DNA of 64,000 nucleotides, from contig NC_090173.1 of assembly GCF_024679245.1 (NCBI RefSeq), forward strand, positions 52,217,018-52,281,017, given 5' to 3'. Below the pieces are notes generated by a model. The model saw only the letters and a program-made list of their open reading frames with translations, ran no database searches and was not told the origin of the DNA. The number at the start of each line of letters is the position of its first letter. Position 1 is the stretch's first letter. Position numbers and translations under genes: made by a program. Shown here piece by piece: positions 1 to 10,702 of the stretch. The DNA comes from Pseudorasbora parva (Eukaryota > Chordata > Actinopteri > Cypriniformes > Gobionidae).

Positions 1-332
1 GAAAGACAACGCTTCTGGTAAGAGACAAACTTAAAATTCGGGGGAGAATTAAAAAAAAAAGAATTTGGGTTAAATTGAATTGAGAAAAAAATTACTTGTA
101 GACGATTAAACCATAGGGAAAGTCTGGGCTCTGTGGTCAACGTGATTAAGAGATTCTGGGAGAGTTGAGATCGCGTGGGTGGTCAAAAAATTCTGCGGTA
201 AATTGAAATCACAAAGAGGGCGCTTGAGTAAGCATCTGTCCCGTCTGTCCTGGGTGAAGGATCGGCTCTGTACGGAGACGTCCGACAGATTAATATTGTG
301 CACACGAACGACCACAGAGACACACTGCCAAT
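1..332 (+). other. Leader of endogenous retrovirus copy 1 (partial)
   Basis: This sequence lies upstream of the gag start and holds no convincing long ORF on the plus strand. Its position just before a retroviral gag suggests the untranslated leader of a provirus whose 5' LTR lies outside the window. I could not assign a primer binding site with confidence. Confidence 0.5.
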
Positions 333-1874
333 ATGGGGAAATCCCAAAGCAAGCCAGAAGAGTATAATACACCTGTATTTCATCAAATGAGAAAACGATA
401 TGGCCAGAGATGCATGGGGGATTTAAAACAGTTAGTGAAATACCATGATTTCCCGAAAGAGGGAACACTGAGTAGCACAAGGTTAAAAATGGTGAAACTA
501 TCAATCCAAGAAGGGAGTGACAAACCAAAGGGTTGTGCAAAGAAACATGTGTGTGGGAATTGTGAGAAAACAATTAATTGTTGGTTGGAGGAAGCAGATA
601 ATAGAGAGAGAAAGATGTTGAAGAAAAAAAAGAGATATGAAGAAAAGGGAGGTGCGCCTCCACAGAATGAAATGACTAACACATCTCATGTTTGTGATTT
701 TCCGCATGAAACACCGCCGAGTTACTCAATATATCCTAATGCGGAGCTCCAAGACCTGAAAGTGGACCCCGACCTCGACTGCTCTCCGTTTCCGCCGAAC
801 CAGCGATCAGCTGAGAGAGAAAGAAAAGCTGCGCTACCGTACGTGCTGAGATCCAACGCACGGGCACGGACCAGAGCGCTACAGTCAGACGGAGACTTTT
901 ATGGGGATCATGACACCCTCTCAGGGAGTGAAGAGGATGAAGAAGACATCGAGGCCCCGCTTCCGTGGAAACGAAAGACCTGCGACAGGACGGTGAAAGA
1001 GAAGCAGGTGAGACTCACCACACATATGAACAAAATTCCCGGACCGGGAGGGAACGACGTCATATTTAGACCTTGGTCACTCAACGACATGAAAGAGGCG
1101 ATGGCCCACCTGCCGAATCCTGACAACGCAGGGGACCGTTTCGCCAACGAACTAACAACCTTCTGCCAAGAATTCAGCCCTACGCTAAATGAACTGAAAA
1201 TACTCATGATGGTGAAGTTGGGTGGGATGAAGTGGCAGAAAATCAGCGCAGATTTACCAGCGGAAGACAACAAGCGGAGGCACGTCACCTGGCAACATGC
1301 TTCGAACAAAAGATACAGAGGGGCTGTGACGGTAGTGGCTGAGGCTGTGAGAAGAGCGTTTCCAACGCACATTGACATGATCAGAGTAAGCCTCTGCCGT
1401 CAAGAACCAGGTGAGAGTGTTCAAACTTATTATGAGCGACTCTATGCCGTGTTTTGCAAGCACAGCGGGCTGACAGAGCCAGCGGATCGTGGTGAAAGAC
1501 CATCCGTGTGGGAGAATCATTTGGCGAATAGCCTTTTGAATGGACTGAGACCTGAGATTTCCAAAGCAGTGAAACACAGCTATATTGAATGGGACGAAGG
1601 GCGAGTGAGCACTATCGTGAAACATGCCCTTCATGCAGAAGACCAGCTGAGGGCAAAGAAAGAAAGACAAAAACAATTAAAGCTGGTGGCCATGCAGACA
1701 CTGCGCTCAAAGGGACGATTCGATTGGAACATAGGGGGACGGAAACCAGACCAGAAAGGCTGCTTCCTATGTGGAGATGAGAATCACATCATGCGCGAGT
1801 GCACAAAGTGCCTACGGTGCAAGAAAGATGGACATTGGGCGATAAACTGCCCTGAAAATCGAAAGGCGGGCTGA
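333..1874 (+). CDS. gag: Retroviral Gag polyprotein, intact ORF (endogenous retrovirus copy 1)
   Basis: This is a 513-residue open frame with the full set of Gag landmarks. The start MGKSQSK fits an N-myristoylation signal for membrane targeting. A basic matrix-like region follows, then a PPSY late-budding motif near residue 128. An acidic and basic linker leads into a capsid-like domain from about residue 240, beginning with FRPWSLNDMKEAM. A QEPGESVQTYYERL stretch near residues 358-371 resembles the major homology region. Two CCHC zinc knuckles (CX2CX4HX4C) sit near residues 477-490 and 493-506, as in nucleocapsid. The layout matches class I (gamma/epsilon-like) retroviruses. No protease or reverse transcriptase follows, and downstream env is broken, so an uninterrupted gag is notable. 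The start was chosen because it is the first ATG and supplies the myristoylation glycine. The alternative to a decaying virus is a retained (domesticated) gag. Confidence 0.85.
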   Translation: MGKSQSKPEEYNTPVFHQMRKRYGQRCMGDLKQLVKYHDFPKEGTLSSTRLKMVKLSIQEGSDKPKGCAKKHVCGNCEKTINCWLEEADNRERKMLKKKKRYEEKGGAPPQNEMTNTSHVCDFPHETPPSYSIYPNAELQDLKVDPDLDCSPFPPNQRSAERERKAALPYVLRSNARARTRALQSDGDFYGDHDTLSGSEEDEEDIEAPLPWKRKTCDRTVKEKQVRLTTHMNKIPGPGGNDVIFRPWSLNDMKEAMAHLPNPDNAGDRFANELTTFCQEFSPTLNELKILMMVKLGGMKWQKISADLPAEDNKRRHVTWQHASNKRYRGAVTVVAEAVRRAFPTHIDMIRVSLCRQEPGESVQTYYERLYAVFCKHSGLTEPADRGERPSVWENHLANSLLNGLRPEISKAVKHSYIEWDEGRVSTIVKHALHAEDQLRAKKERQKQLKLVAMQTLRSKGRFDWNIGGRKPDQKGCFLCGDENHIMRECTKCLRCKKDGHWAINCPENRKAG

Positions 1875-2104
1875 GAGATTGAGAGCGGAGAGCAGGAGGG
1901 GATCGGGTGGACCACGGCCGAGGGTGCAACGATCGCCGCAAAGGGGAGTACACATTTACTAATATCAAACACACATTCACGCATCCACACATACACTGAT
2001 AATGCTCTCTGCAATGGAGAAAAAGCGTGCGCCTCTATGTGTCTTTCTGAAACAGACAAAGATGATTTTGATAAATGTTTGACGATTTCTGGGCCAAGAT
2101 TTAA
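1875..2104. other. Post-gag remnant without recognisable pol
   Basis: About 230 bp lie between the gag stop and a palindromic element. I see no protease or reverse transcriptase motif here or before the env fragments, so the pol gene of this provirus has been deleted. Confidence 0.4.
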
Positions 2105-2775
2105 AGGGGTACTTTAACGCTTTTTCATGTTATTCCCTTAACTAAAACGAGTTGATGCATACCTCTCTCGTCTCTAGTGCGTGCTCTTAATCTCCCTGAC
2201 GCGCGGTGACGATCTGATAGCATTTAGCTTAGCCCACTAAGCCCAGTTCATTCCCTATGGAACCAAACAGAGATCAAGTTAGAAGCGACCAAACACCTCC
2301 ACGTTTTCCCTATTTAAATACAGTTATAAAAAAGTTATAAATACAGTTATAAATACACAGTAAAAAGTCCCGCTGAAAACACCTTCCTCACACCTCCCCC
2401 TCACTCTCTTTCAGCCGGGACTTTTTACTGCTCTGAGTCAAAGTACTTTCAGAAGTGCTATTCCGCCATACAATATAGTTCTCCTTTTTAATCCGCTTAG
2501 AAAAGCGCCACGTTTTATTTTGTCACCATACTTGGTCGTTCAACTATTGGTGTAACTGTATTTAAATAGGGAAAACGTGGAGGTGTTTGGTCGCTTCTAA
2601 CTTGATCTCTGTTTGGTGCCATAGTGAATGAACTGGGCTTAGTGGGCTAAGCTAAATGCTATCAGATCGTCACAGCGCGTCAGAGAGATTAAGTGCACGC
2701 ACTGAGACGAGAGAGGTATGTATCAACTTGTCCTAGTTAAAGGAATAACATGTTTTAATGAAAAAGCGGGTGCTA
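2105..2775. mobile_element. Long-arm palindromic (fold-back) DNA element
   Basis: Arms of roughly 200 bp (about 2119-2322 and 2553-2769) are near-perfect reverse complements. For example TAGCTTAGCCCACTAAGCCC on the left pairs with GGGCTTAGTGGGCTAAGCTA on the right. A second, inner inverted repeat (about 2359-2377 against 2411-2431, carrying AAAAAGTCCC) lies in the loop. There is no coding capacity. It is a non-autonomous TIR element inserted in the provirus between gag and env. The exact ends and TSD are uncertain. Confidence 0.8.
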
Positions 2776-2784
2776 ATTAAATTT

Positions 2785-3200
2785 GGTAATGGTAGCAGAC
2801 CCCTCTGGTGTTGTGGTGAAAGAAGGGGAAAAAGTGTATTTGAAATCAGAACCAAAATGGTTTGGAAAAAGAGAAAGACACTTTGAAACTTCATCAAATG
2901 TTTTGGACTGAGAAAATGTGCGCAATTTCGGTCTGACTGTCGAGTCAGAATTGACGATAACAAGAAGTTAACAGGAAACTGGACTGCAACGATCAAGGGC
3001 GTTACAACAAACTTTACTTGCCCATTCAATAGACCAGTGGACACTTCACCCCCAGCGGTCTGGATTTGTGGAGATAAAGCGTATCACTACATGCCTAGTA
3101 GAGACTGGGCAGGCTGCTGTTACCCATGTTTTGATGAGTGTGGGGACTTCTGTGTATTTACCAGGTGAAACTAAGGGTAAAAGGAGAAAGAAACGAGATG
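2785..3200 (+). pseudogene. Env surface-subunit remnant with furin-like site (ERV copy 1)
   Basis: Broken frames encode a cysteine-rich piece with TNFTCPF and WICGDKAYHY, then DEWG-type spacing with paired cysteines. A basic RRKKRD site near 3181-3198 looks like a furin cleavage junction between surface and transmembrane subunits. A homologous stretch recurs in ERV copy 2 near 6790-7040, which supports the env assignment. Stops and frame changes prevent a continuous product. Confidence 0.65.
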
Positions 3201-3223
3201 TTAATTCCTTGATAGGCACACTG

Positions 3224-3315
3224 CCAGATAGATAATAATAATAATAACTGTAATTTATATAGCGCCTTTCAAGGACGCTTTACAAACAGCAAGGGAAGGG
3301 AAGGGGGGGATACAA
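3224..3315 (+). repeat. Short retroposon 3'-tail insertion inside env
   Basis: An ATA repeat followed by a TATATAGCGCCTTTCAA-type stretch and a GCTTTACAA motif interrupts the env sequence directly after the furin-like site. ERV copy 2 lacks it at the matching place (about 7040-7060). It resembles the 3' end of a fish LINE or SINE. The family was not determined. Confidence 0.45.
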
Positions 3316-3322
3316 TGGGTAC

Positions 3323-4013
3323 GTGTTGTCTTATCCATGGACATCACCTGGGGCAAACATGGGTTGGTCTCTTTTACTGGGGGCGGGAACAGCAGTAAGC
3401 ATTAACAAGATCAATGGGCTAGCATGGCAAACTACACAGAACATGATAAATGAGGAAGTGAAACAGATCAGAGAGGCTTTTCTTCAGAACAGATTAGTCC
3501 TAGACATGTTAACAGCGGAAAAAGGGGGAGTTTGCAAAATTTTAGACCTGTCATGTTGTTTTCACATTCCAGCCTACAGCAGTAATGTAACAAGCATTAT
3601 TAATCAAATGAGAATGGCAGTAAAAGACCCGGAGGAAGCTGATGACACGTGGTTTGGGTGGATAGCAAGCATGGGGGGATGGAAACACTGGTTAGGATAC
3701 ACTGTATTACCAACTATGGCTTGTAATTCTTCTGGTATTGATATGTTTACCATGTGTTTTTCAATGTGTAGCAGGACTGGTGACATCAATAGTCTCACCT
3801 CAAATGGTTAAGGTGATGGTAAATGACGAATATGAAAAATGGATGGACGAATATTGTGATATGACTGATGACTTAGATGGGCCTAACGACGAGAACCTTA
3901 ATTTTCTTTCTGACTTTAGACTAGACTATGCTTGCTACAAAAATAGAGACTATATCTCGCAAAAACAGCCTATGCATATTTTCTTAACTTCTTTCACAGA
4001 TTTAAGAGGGTGA
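3323..4013 (+). pseudogene. env: Env transmembrane subunit, frameshifted (ERV copy 1)
   Basis: Two overlapping frames (3323-3811 and 3738-4013) together cover a retroviral transmembrane subunit. The N-terminal part has a glycine/alanine-rich fusion-peptide-like start and a heptad region. An LQNRLVLDMLTAEKGG stretch is followed by a CX6CC motif, with the first Cys near residue 71 of the first frame, typical of gamma-type Env. A tryptophan-rich segment and a hydrophobic anchor follow, but the frame changes between about 3738 and 3770 inside the anchor. The acidic tail is read only in the second frame. The gene is therefore broken. A paralogous piece with the same order is in ERV copy 2 (7460-7826). 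Confidence 0.8.
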
Positions 4014-4407
4014 CCACTTATGCGAAAATCAGAGATGAAGGGTATAAGTGTGATGTGACTTAAATCTGCTTGTATTATTGATTGTATCTTATTTTTTTCA
4101 TTTTTGTATTCTCTTATCATTTCTTATCATGTTTAATCTTTAGTTTGAATTAATCTTTAGATTACATTTTTAGATAACATTTCATCTTTAAGTTTGATTA
4201 GCATTTGCTAAGGTTAATTCTAGTTTCATTTTATATTTACATTAATTCTTTTAATATTACATCTTTTGATAGCATTTAACATTAATCTTTTTAATTCGAA
4301 TTTAGTTTAATTTTTTTTTATAACATTTAATCTTTAAAGTTTTTTTCACCATGATATACATGTTTAATTTTCTTGTAAGTGTATCAACGTGTGATAAAAG
4401 GAGGAAG
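4014..4407 (+). other. ERV copy 1 untranslated region and polypurine tract
   Basis: This is very AT-rich non-coding DNA after env. It ends in an AAAAGGAGGAAG purine run at about 4396-4407, immediately before the LTR-like sequence. That is the expected place of the 3' polypurine tract that primes plus-strand synthesis. Confidence 0.55.
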
Positions 4408-4757
4408 TGTTGTGGTAGATCTTGGTATAACCATATGTTGACCTTTCCATGGAACACATAAATAGTCATGCAGAGGTCAAAGGTCTTGGACCATATGTTG
4501 ACCTTACCGTGGTGTGAGGCAATGCAGTACGTGACATACGTGTGCCTATGAGCTCTACATTGCCTATGTGACATCCTGACTTAAACAACATGTATGGAAA
4601 TGTACTGAGGGGGGAGGATGCTGCCAACAGTATAGAGATATAACTTCTGTTATGACTCCAGTGTAAGTGGCCTTGTGGTTGCATCAACCGTAACTCTTTC
4701 TTGCAAGAAATAAATCTTTTATTGAACCACATTGATTAAGACTTTGTCTCTTATTCA
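4408..4757 (+). repeat. 3' LTR of endogenous retrovirus copy 1
   Basis: The sequence starts TGTTGTGG after a purine tract and ends near TTATTCA. It contains AATAAA at 4709-4714 followed by a TTTGTCTCTTATTCA end, which recurs at the end of ERV copy 2 (8614-8628). An internal direct repeat (ACCATATGTTGACCTT, near 4429 and 4490) is present. The 5' LTR is outside the window, so the boundaries rest on the TG...CA rule and the comparison with copy 2. Confidence 0.6.
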
Positions 4758-4855
4758 GTAAGCAATTGTTTTAACAGTTTATAAAAGTGTTTACAGCGTA
4801 CGTTGTAAGTTTTACAAAACTTTTTGCAGCAGATGCGTAATTTGTAACACACAAT

Positions 4856-5543
4856 GTGGCAAGGGGAGTGAAAATGCCCTTAGCATCTCACCCACCATCA
4901 GGGGAACTGTTTGAGTACCTTATGATGGATTTCATTGAACTGAGTCCGTGGGAAGGTAAGACGTACTGCTTAGTGATGATTGGCACGTGGTCAAAACTGG
5001 TTGTGGTATTCCCAACCTGCACACAAGACGCAGCAGCAGTGGCAAAGGCCCTGCTGACGGAAATAATTCCCAGATGGAGAACTCCAAGAAAAATCAGTTC
5101 AGATAACGGAACACATTTTGTGAATCAGGCAATCAAGTAAGTGGGTCAATTTATAGGAATAGACATGAGAACACATTGCAGTTACCACGCTGCCTCGGGC
5201 AAAACTGGCAAAATGTTGTGAGGACACTGGACTCACATGGGTAAAAGCCCTACCAATTGTGTTAGCATACATTAGAATGAGGAAAAGACCCAAAGCAAAT
5301 TTAAGCCTGTTTGAAATCGTCTTTGGAAGACCACCTTTTATGGGCATGGAAGGGGGTAAACAACAGCTTCCATCCGCAGATCTCTGTGAGCGTGACATGC
5401 TGAATTTTTGCAAGGAAATGTCGTCTGTGTTATCTAACATCTGTGTGCAGGTAAAGGCGACTCAGGGGAAGCCAGCCGAAACTCCTCTCCACAATATCAT
5501 ACCAGCCGATTATGTGGTGATACGAGACCTGAGGAGGAGCTGA
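4856..5543 (+). pseudogene. Retroviral integrase fragment (ERV copy 2, 5'-truncated)
   Basis: Frames at 4856-5140 and 5259-5543 encode the integrase catalytic core and C-terminal part. The core shows MMDFIEL with the first catalytic Asp and SSDNGTHF with the second. The region expected to hold the catalytic Glu (around 5175-5220) is out of frame and appears to have lost that residue. The later piece has RMRKRPKANLSLFEIVFGRPP, typical of the region after the core. Gag, protease and reverse transcriptase are absent upstream, so this provirus starts in the middle of pol about 100 bp after the LTR of copy 1. It cannot encode an active enzyme. Confidence 0.8.
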
Positions 5544-5884
5544 AGAAGAAGACCACAACTGATACCAACCAAACTACAGACATCAAATCCAATGAGACTA
5601 TCCTACAGCGACCAAAGAGAACGGTGCTAACCAGAGTAGTACATGGATGCAAACACATGTATGGTCAAAAAAGAGAGAGGTAATCGAAACCCTCGCCCCG
5701 CGCCAAATACCCAGATATTACCTTTCCACCAACCCTTGCCATTCCTGGCCAACCCCTATAGGCACATAGAGTAGAATAAAATTCTAGAAAATGTGTTGCA
5801 GAAAAAAGCGGGAGGCGCAGAAAAGCACACTGTTTGCATCCCTGGTGTTGGCAACATGCGGACTGGAGGAGGACGTAATTTTGT

Positions 5885-6235
5885 TGGTGGAAGGAGACAG
5901 TGAGATTCGAATGCAACTTGTTTGAAAAGAACTGTTACGACTGTAAAGGATGGGAGCCAGCAGGGGGCAGTGCACAGTTTGCACAAGTTTACTTGTCAAC
6001 GCCCATGCAAATGGACACAGGTCAAAGCCTACACCAACTCAGCAAATTACGGGACAGATGCCAGGTTCAGAGTAGTCAATAAAAGTGTGTTGGAAAAACA
6101 AAGATAGAATGATCGTGGAACTGCGAGATGTGAAAGCAACAAACAGCGGCAAATGCTATTGTGGCATCGACAGGGATGGAATAGACTGATACCAAGCTTT
6201 CGACTTAGTGGTGAGTAAACCAGCACCACAACCAG
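5885..6235 (+). pseudogene. Ig V-like segment at the start of env (ERV copy 2)
   Basis: Frames around 5922-6107 and 6108-6235 show HKFTCQRPCKW, then DARFRVVN, then LRDVKATNSGKCYCGID. This is the order of an immunoglobulin V-type domain of the CD300/pIgR-like class: a CxxPCxW region, a DxRF strand, and a final D/N-SGxYxCG strand. A proline-rich stalk (SKPAPQPVKRP) follows. One frameshift and one stop break the reading. It lies between integrase and the CWLC-bearing surface-subunit region, so it appears to be part of this env gene. Whether it is a captured host domain or a separate inserted exon is inference. Confidence 0.5.
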
Positions 6236-7060
<825 letters not shown>

Positions 7061-7094
7061 TGGTTACGTGTTGTCAGATCCATGGTCAAAACCT

Positions 7095-7470
7095 GGTTTG
7101 TGGAATGTGTCATTAATTCCTCACCCTAATGTCGTTCGACACCCATAAGACCTCCGTTCATCTTCAGACACAAATGAAGATATTAGTGTAGAAATCCGAT
7201 GGCTCAGAAAGGCCTTCATTGACACCAATGTCATTTCCTCTCTCATGACCCATAAAGGCACTAAAGTTGTTTTTCTGCACAAAAACTATTCTCGTGGCTT
7301 CATGAAATGATTGTAGAGCCGCTGTAGTGAGATGGGCTTTGTATCGACGTCTTTAGTGCCTTTATGGGTCTTGAGAGATGAAATGACATTGGTGTCAATA
7401 AAGGGCCTTTCTGAGCCATCGGATTTCAACACTAATATCTTCATTTGTGATCTGAAGAAGGTCGGCTGTC
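7095..7470. mobile_element. Fold-back DNA element inserted in ERV copy 2 env
   Basis: Two arms of about 170 bp (about 7130-7310 and 7314-7465) are reverse complements, sharing AAATGACATTGGTGTCAA and ATGGGTC...AGTGCCT-type blocks. The same family recurs at 10085-10300. It replaces or interrupts the junction between the surface and transmembrane parts when compared with ERV copy 1. Confidence 0.75.
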
Positions 7471-7826
7471 ATGTTGTTTTCACAATCCAGATTACTGCAG
7501 CAATGTTACGAGCGTCATTGACCATATGAGAATGGCATTAAGAGAGCTTGGAGAAGCTGATGACTCTCCTGGTTCGGGTGGATAACAAACCTAGGGGGTT
7601 GGAAACACTGGCTAGGTTTTACAGTGCTGCCGACTTGAGCTGTAATTGTTCTGATATATTGTTATGTCTACCATGTGTTTTTCAGTGCATAGTAGGACTG
7701 GTGAGAAGACTGGTGACATCTACTGGGACACCTCAGATGGTTAAAATGACTCTACACGATGAATGTGACGAATGGATGGATGACTCTGATGAGATGACTG
7801 ACGATGAAACATCTAAAATGAATTAG
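7460..7826 (+). pseudogene. Env transmembrane-subunit remnant (ERV copy 2)
   Basis: The sequence following the fold-back element matches ERV copy 1 from the CC...CFHIP region onward. It has a tryptophan-containing ectodomain, a hydrophobic anchor (LLCLPCVFQCIVGLV), and an acidic tail ending near 7826. The heptad/CX6CC N-terminal part is missing. The reading frame changes at least once. Confidence 0.65.
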
Positions 7827-8016
7827 GGGATTACATTTGTTTTATTTTTCTTACTTTAATATGGGTATTATTAAAGGGAGACTCAGATAATTATAACTAT
7901 AATTTGCTTGCAGTGAAAAGGGACTTTATCCCACAAAAACAGCCAATTAATATTTTCTTACTTCTTTCACCAATTTAAGAGAGTGATCAAAATACGAAAA
8001 TCAGAGATGAAGGGTA

Positions 8017-8376
8017 CACTGTAAAAAAAAAAAGTTACCTGGTTGCCTTAAAATTTTGAGTTAATACAATGAACTTTTTTTGAGATTCGACAACCTTTAT
8101 TAAAATATTATTAAAAGATTTTGTAAGCATATAGTGTCATTTTGTGTGTTTTATTTTTGATGATGCAGTGAAACATGCCAAATAGTGCAATTTTCATGAT
8201 TTATCAATTTTTTTATGTGGTTCAGATACAATAATATTTTGAGTTTCTATTTATTACACAAATTTCCTTGTGTAATCCATTGTATCAACTCATTTTTAAT
8301 TTCAATAAACTCAACATTTTAAGGCAATCAGGTTACTTACTTTTTTAAGTTAAACCAACAAACATGTTTTACAGTG
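8017..8376. mobile_element. 360-bp TIR element with TA target duplication
   Basis: The ends are CACTGTAAAA and TTTTACAGTG, with a TA on each side. The empty site is directly visible in ERV copy 1 (near 4038-4050), where the flanks are joined with a single TA. A 2-bp TA duplication indicates a Tc1/mariner-type non-autonomous element. A subterminal inverted match (CTGGTTGCCTTAAAAT... with TTTTAAGGCAATCAG) is present. Confidence 0.8.
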
Positions 8377-8533
8377 TATAAGTGTGAGTGACTTAAATTT
8401 GCATGTTTTATTATTCATATTTTACTGTAATTAGATTTGATTATTAGTTTTACCATTATTAGACTATTTTATTTTCATTAACTATTATTCATATATTAAT
8501 TTTTTTTTAAGATTATAAAATGATAAAAGGGGG

Positions 8534-8640
8534 AATTAGTAGACTCTGCTGGCTGTATTAAATGTGGATCTTCTTGCAATTAAATACATCTTTATAAAGA
8601 CCATTGGTAAGGTTTTGTCTCTTATTCAGTGTAGTAACTG
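8534..8640 (+). repeat. 3' LTR remnant of ERV copy 2
   Basis: A purine tract (AAAAGGGGGAATTAG) is followed by a short LTR-like piece ending TTTTGTCTCTTATTCA, matching the end of the copy 1 LTR. About 250 bp of the LTR seen in copy 1 is missing. Confidence 0.5.
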
Positions 8641-10084
8641 TTTTGCCGTTTTAAATCTTTTGGGTTTTTGACAGCCGAGAGATTGCTCAAAACTGCACGC
8701 GTCCAATGCCTGCGTACGCATACAAGTCAAAAGAAGGCTGTGCGTTTATGCCAAGCCTTTTTAACCTTTATTAATTCCCAGGATTTCATTTCTTATATCA
8801 ATTATAAGAGAAATATCAATTCCTGATATCAGTATAATTTCAGAGATCTAAAATGGCTTTCTAGTAACAATGATTTTTTTTTTTTTTAACAGTAGCAAAA
8901 ATAAAGTTTTTTTACTAGTAAGAAATGTATTTCTGATATGTGAAATTGGGATATCAAATGAGTAAGAAATCAATTCTATATATCCCCAACTCAATTTGAG
9001 CGGCAGCCTATGGTGACATTTCACATACAATTACAAGAATTAGCGTTTTAACTTCCAAAAGTAAAACGGCTTGCAGTAGTGTGCTCGACTGTGTGCATAT
9101 GCTCAAAACAAAACGAGGTAGGAAATGCTAGTTCACGTCTGTACAGTAGAGCGCACAACTCAAATCACTGAAGGTCAGCCGCAAAGACATAATACATAAT
9201 GTATTTGCCTTTTTAATTTTTGCAGATTTGTGTAATATTCAGAGTTTGCCTTTAAGTGTTTTTAATCATTTTAAGGAATACTGAATGTGTTTTCGTGCCA
9301 GTGAGATGAGTATTACCAGCCAGAATTTAAACAAGGATGTGGCCCAGTGCCCACAAATGATGCAATCTGGGTAAATCATTTAGTCTAGATTTACACCATC
9401 ATGTTCACACACAGCGCCTCTGCACTTACTCACGATTTCTCTCAACATGTGAGCTGTCTTGCAATTAATCTAAAGCTCTTCTTTTGCATTCCACTGAAGA
9501 AAAAAAAAAGAAATAGGGTTGGAAGATATGAGGGTAAGTAAACTAGGAATTATTCATTTTTGGGTGAACTAGCCCTTTTCAAGTTAAAGAGGAAAGATTA
9601 ATACTGCCACCTAGAGGACTATATTAATTAGTACATACATTCAGTACAGTGTTTTTTCGCTTTGGTAGGCTACTATTTTCATTTGCAAAACTCTTAATAC
9701 AAAAATCCAGACTGATCTAATTTATAACAGCTTTCAAAACATAATCTCACGCTTTCATTCAGTTCAAAGCAAACACAAGAGTACCGTAATATGTAATGAA
9801 AACATTTAGTTTAATAATCAAACACAACAGTATGATCTTTCAGTTTAGTACTTTTAACAAAAAGTTAATCCATCAGCAAACAATGCAAGATAGGCTAAAT
9901 GTTTCAAATCTCCTTCGTTGATAATTCATCTAACACAGGCTACATATGCCACATTAGAAAATACTCTTACATTACCTAACTTATGTCATTGAATCCATAA
10001 TGTGCGTAATATCATCTATTCAGTGTGTTATCGAAAGGTGAGATAAAGTTATGACCCAGCCATGAGGTTCTGGGCTATAGAAAA
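8641..10084. other. AT-rich spacer without recognised gene
   Basis: I see no supported ORF or RNA gene. A fold-back terminal fragment (TTTTTGGGTGAACTAGCCCTTT) lies near 9556-9580, marking a decayed TIR element. Confidence 0.5.
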
Positions 10085-10300
10085 GAGTTTTGCTAATGAT
10101 TGTTGAGCCGCTGTAGTGAGATGGGCTTTGTGACGACGTCTTTAGTGCCTTTATGGGTCTTGAGAGAGGAAATGACATTGGTGTCAATGAAGGCCTTTCT
10201 GAGCCATCGGATTTCAACTCAAATATCTTCATCTGTGTCCGAAGATGAACGGAGGTCTGACGGGTGTCAAACGACATTTTTGGGTGAACTAACCCTTCAA
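10085..10300. mobile_element. Half-copy of fold-back element
   Basis: It shares GGAAATGACATTGGTGTCAA and CATCGGATTTCAAC-type blocks with the arm at 7320-7465. It ends in TTTTTGGGTGAACTAACCCTT, the terminus common to several elements here. It lies just 3' of the recombinase-like gene's last exon. Confidence 0.7.
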
Positions 10301-10475
10301 TTATTAGAGGAACATAATCCACACTATTTGTGAACAGAAATGAAAATGAATGGCAAAATGAAATGATGCATTCCTGGCTTTTTTTATTTATTTATAAAAC
10401 TAACGTGTCTTCTCGAAGAACTCGAGGGACAAACACCTATCTTTATCTGGTGCACAATTAATCACGTTTCCATAT

Positions 10476-10702
10476 TTACGCCAGGTTTTTCTTTTCTTTC
10501 ACACCACGATTTCTTACGAGGTCTCTTATATTCAGAATAGAGCGACCAGCCAGAACAGGATCTTCTGCCTCCTTGCATTGCTGGCATTCAATCATAGTGG
10601 CCAGTTTTCCTTTTTTGACGTGTTCGCCAAAATGTCTCATGACCGCGGCAACCTCCACGGCAGACCATTGGTGTTTTGCTCTCCTGGCACTTTCCAGAGA
10701 AG
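10476..10702 (-). CDS. Last exon of Crypton-like gene
   Basis: The acceptor TTTTTTCTAG precedes 10702 and the stop TAA is at 10478-10476. It encodes a compact domain: HQWSAVEVAAVMRHF, a C-x2-C pair (IECQQCKEAE), and a basic end VRNRGVKEKK. From memory, the same C-terminal module recurs in related fish proteins, which supports joining this exon to the recombinase exons 2.4-4.9 kb upstream. Confidence 0.7.

Noticed and set aside
8848..9030. Small minus-strand ORF with poly-Lys
   Set aside because: Generated by an A/T run; no support.
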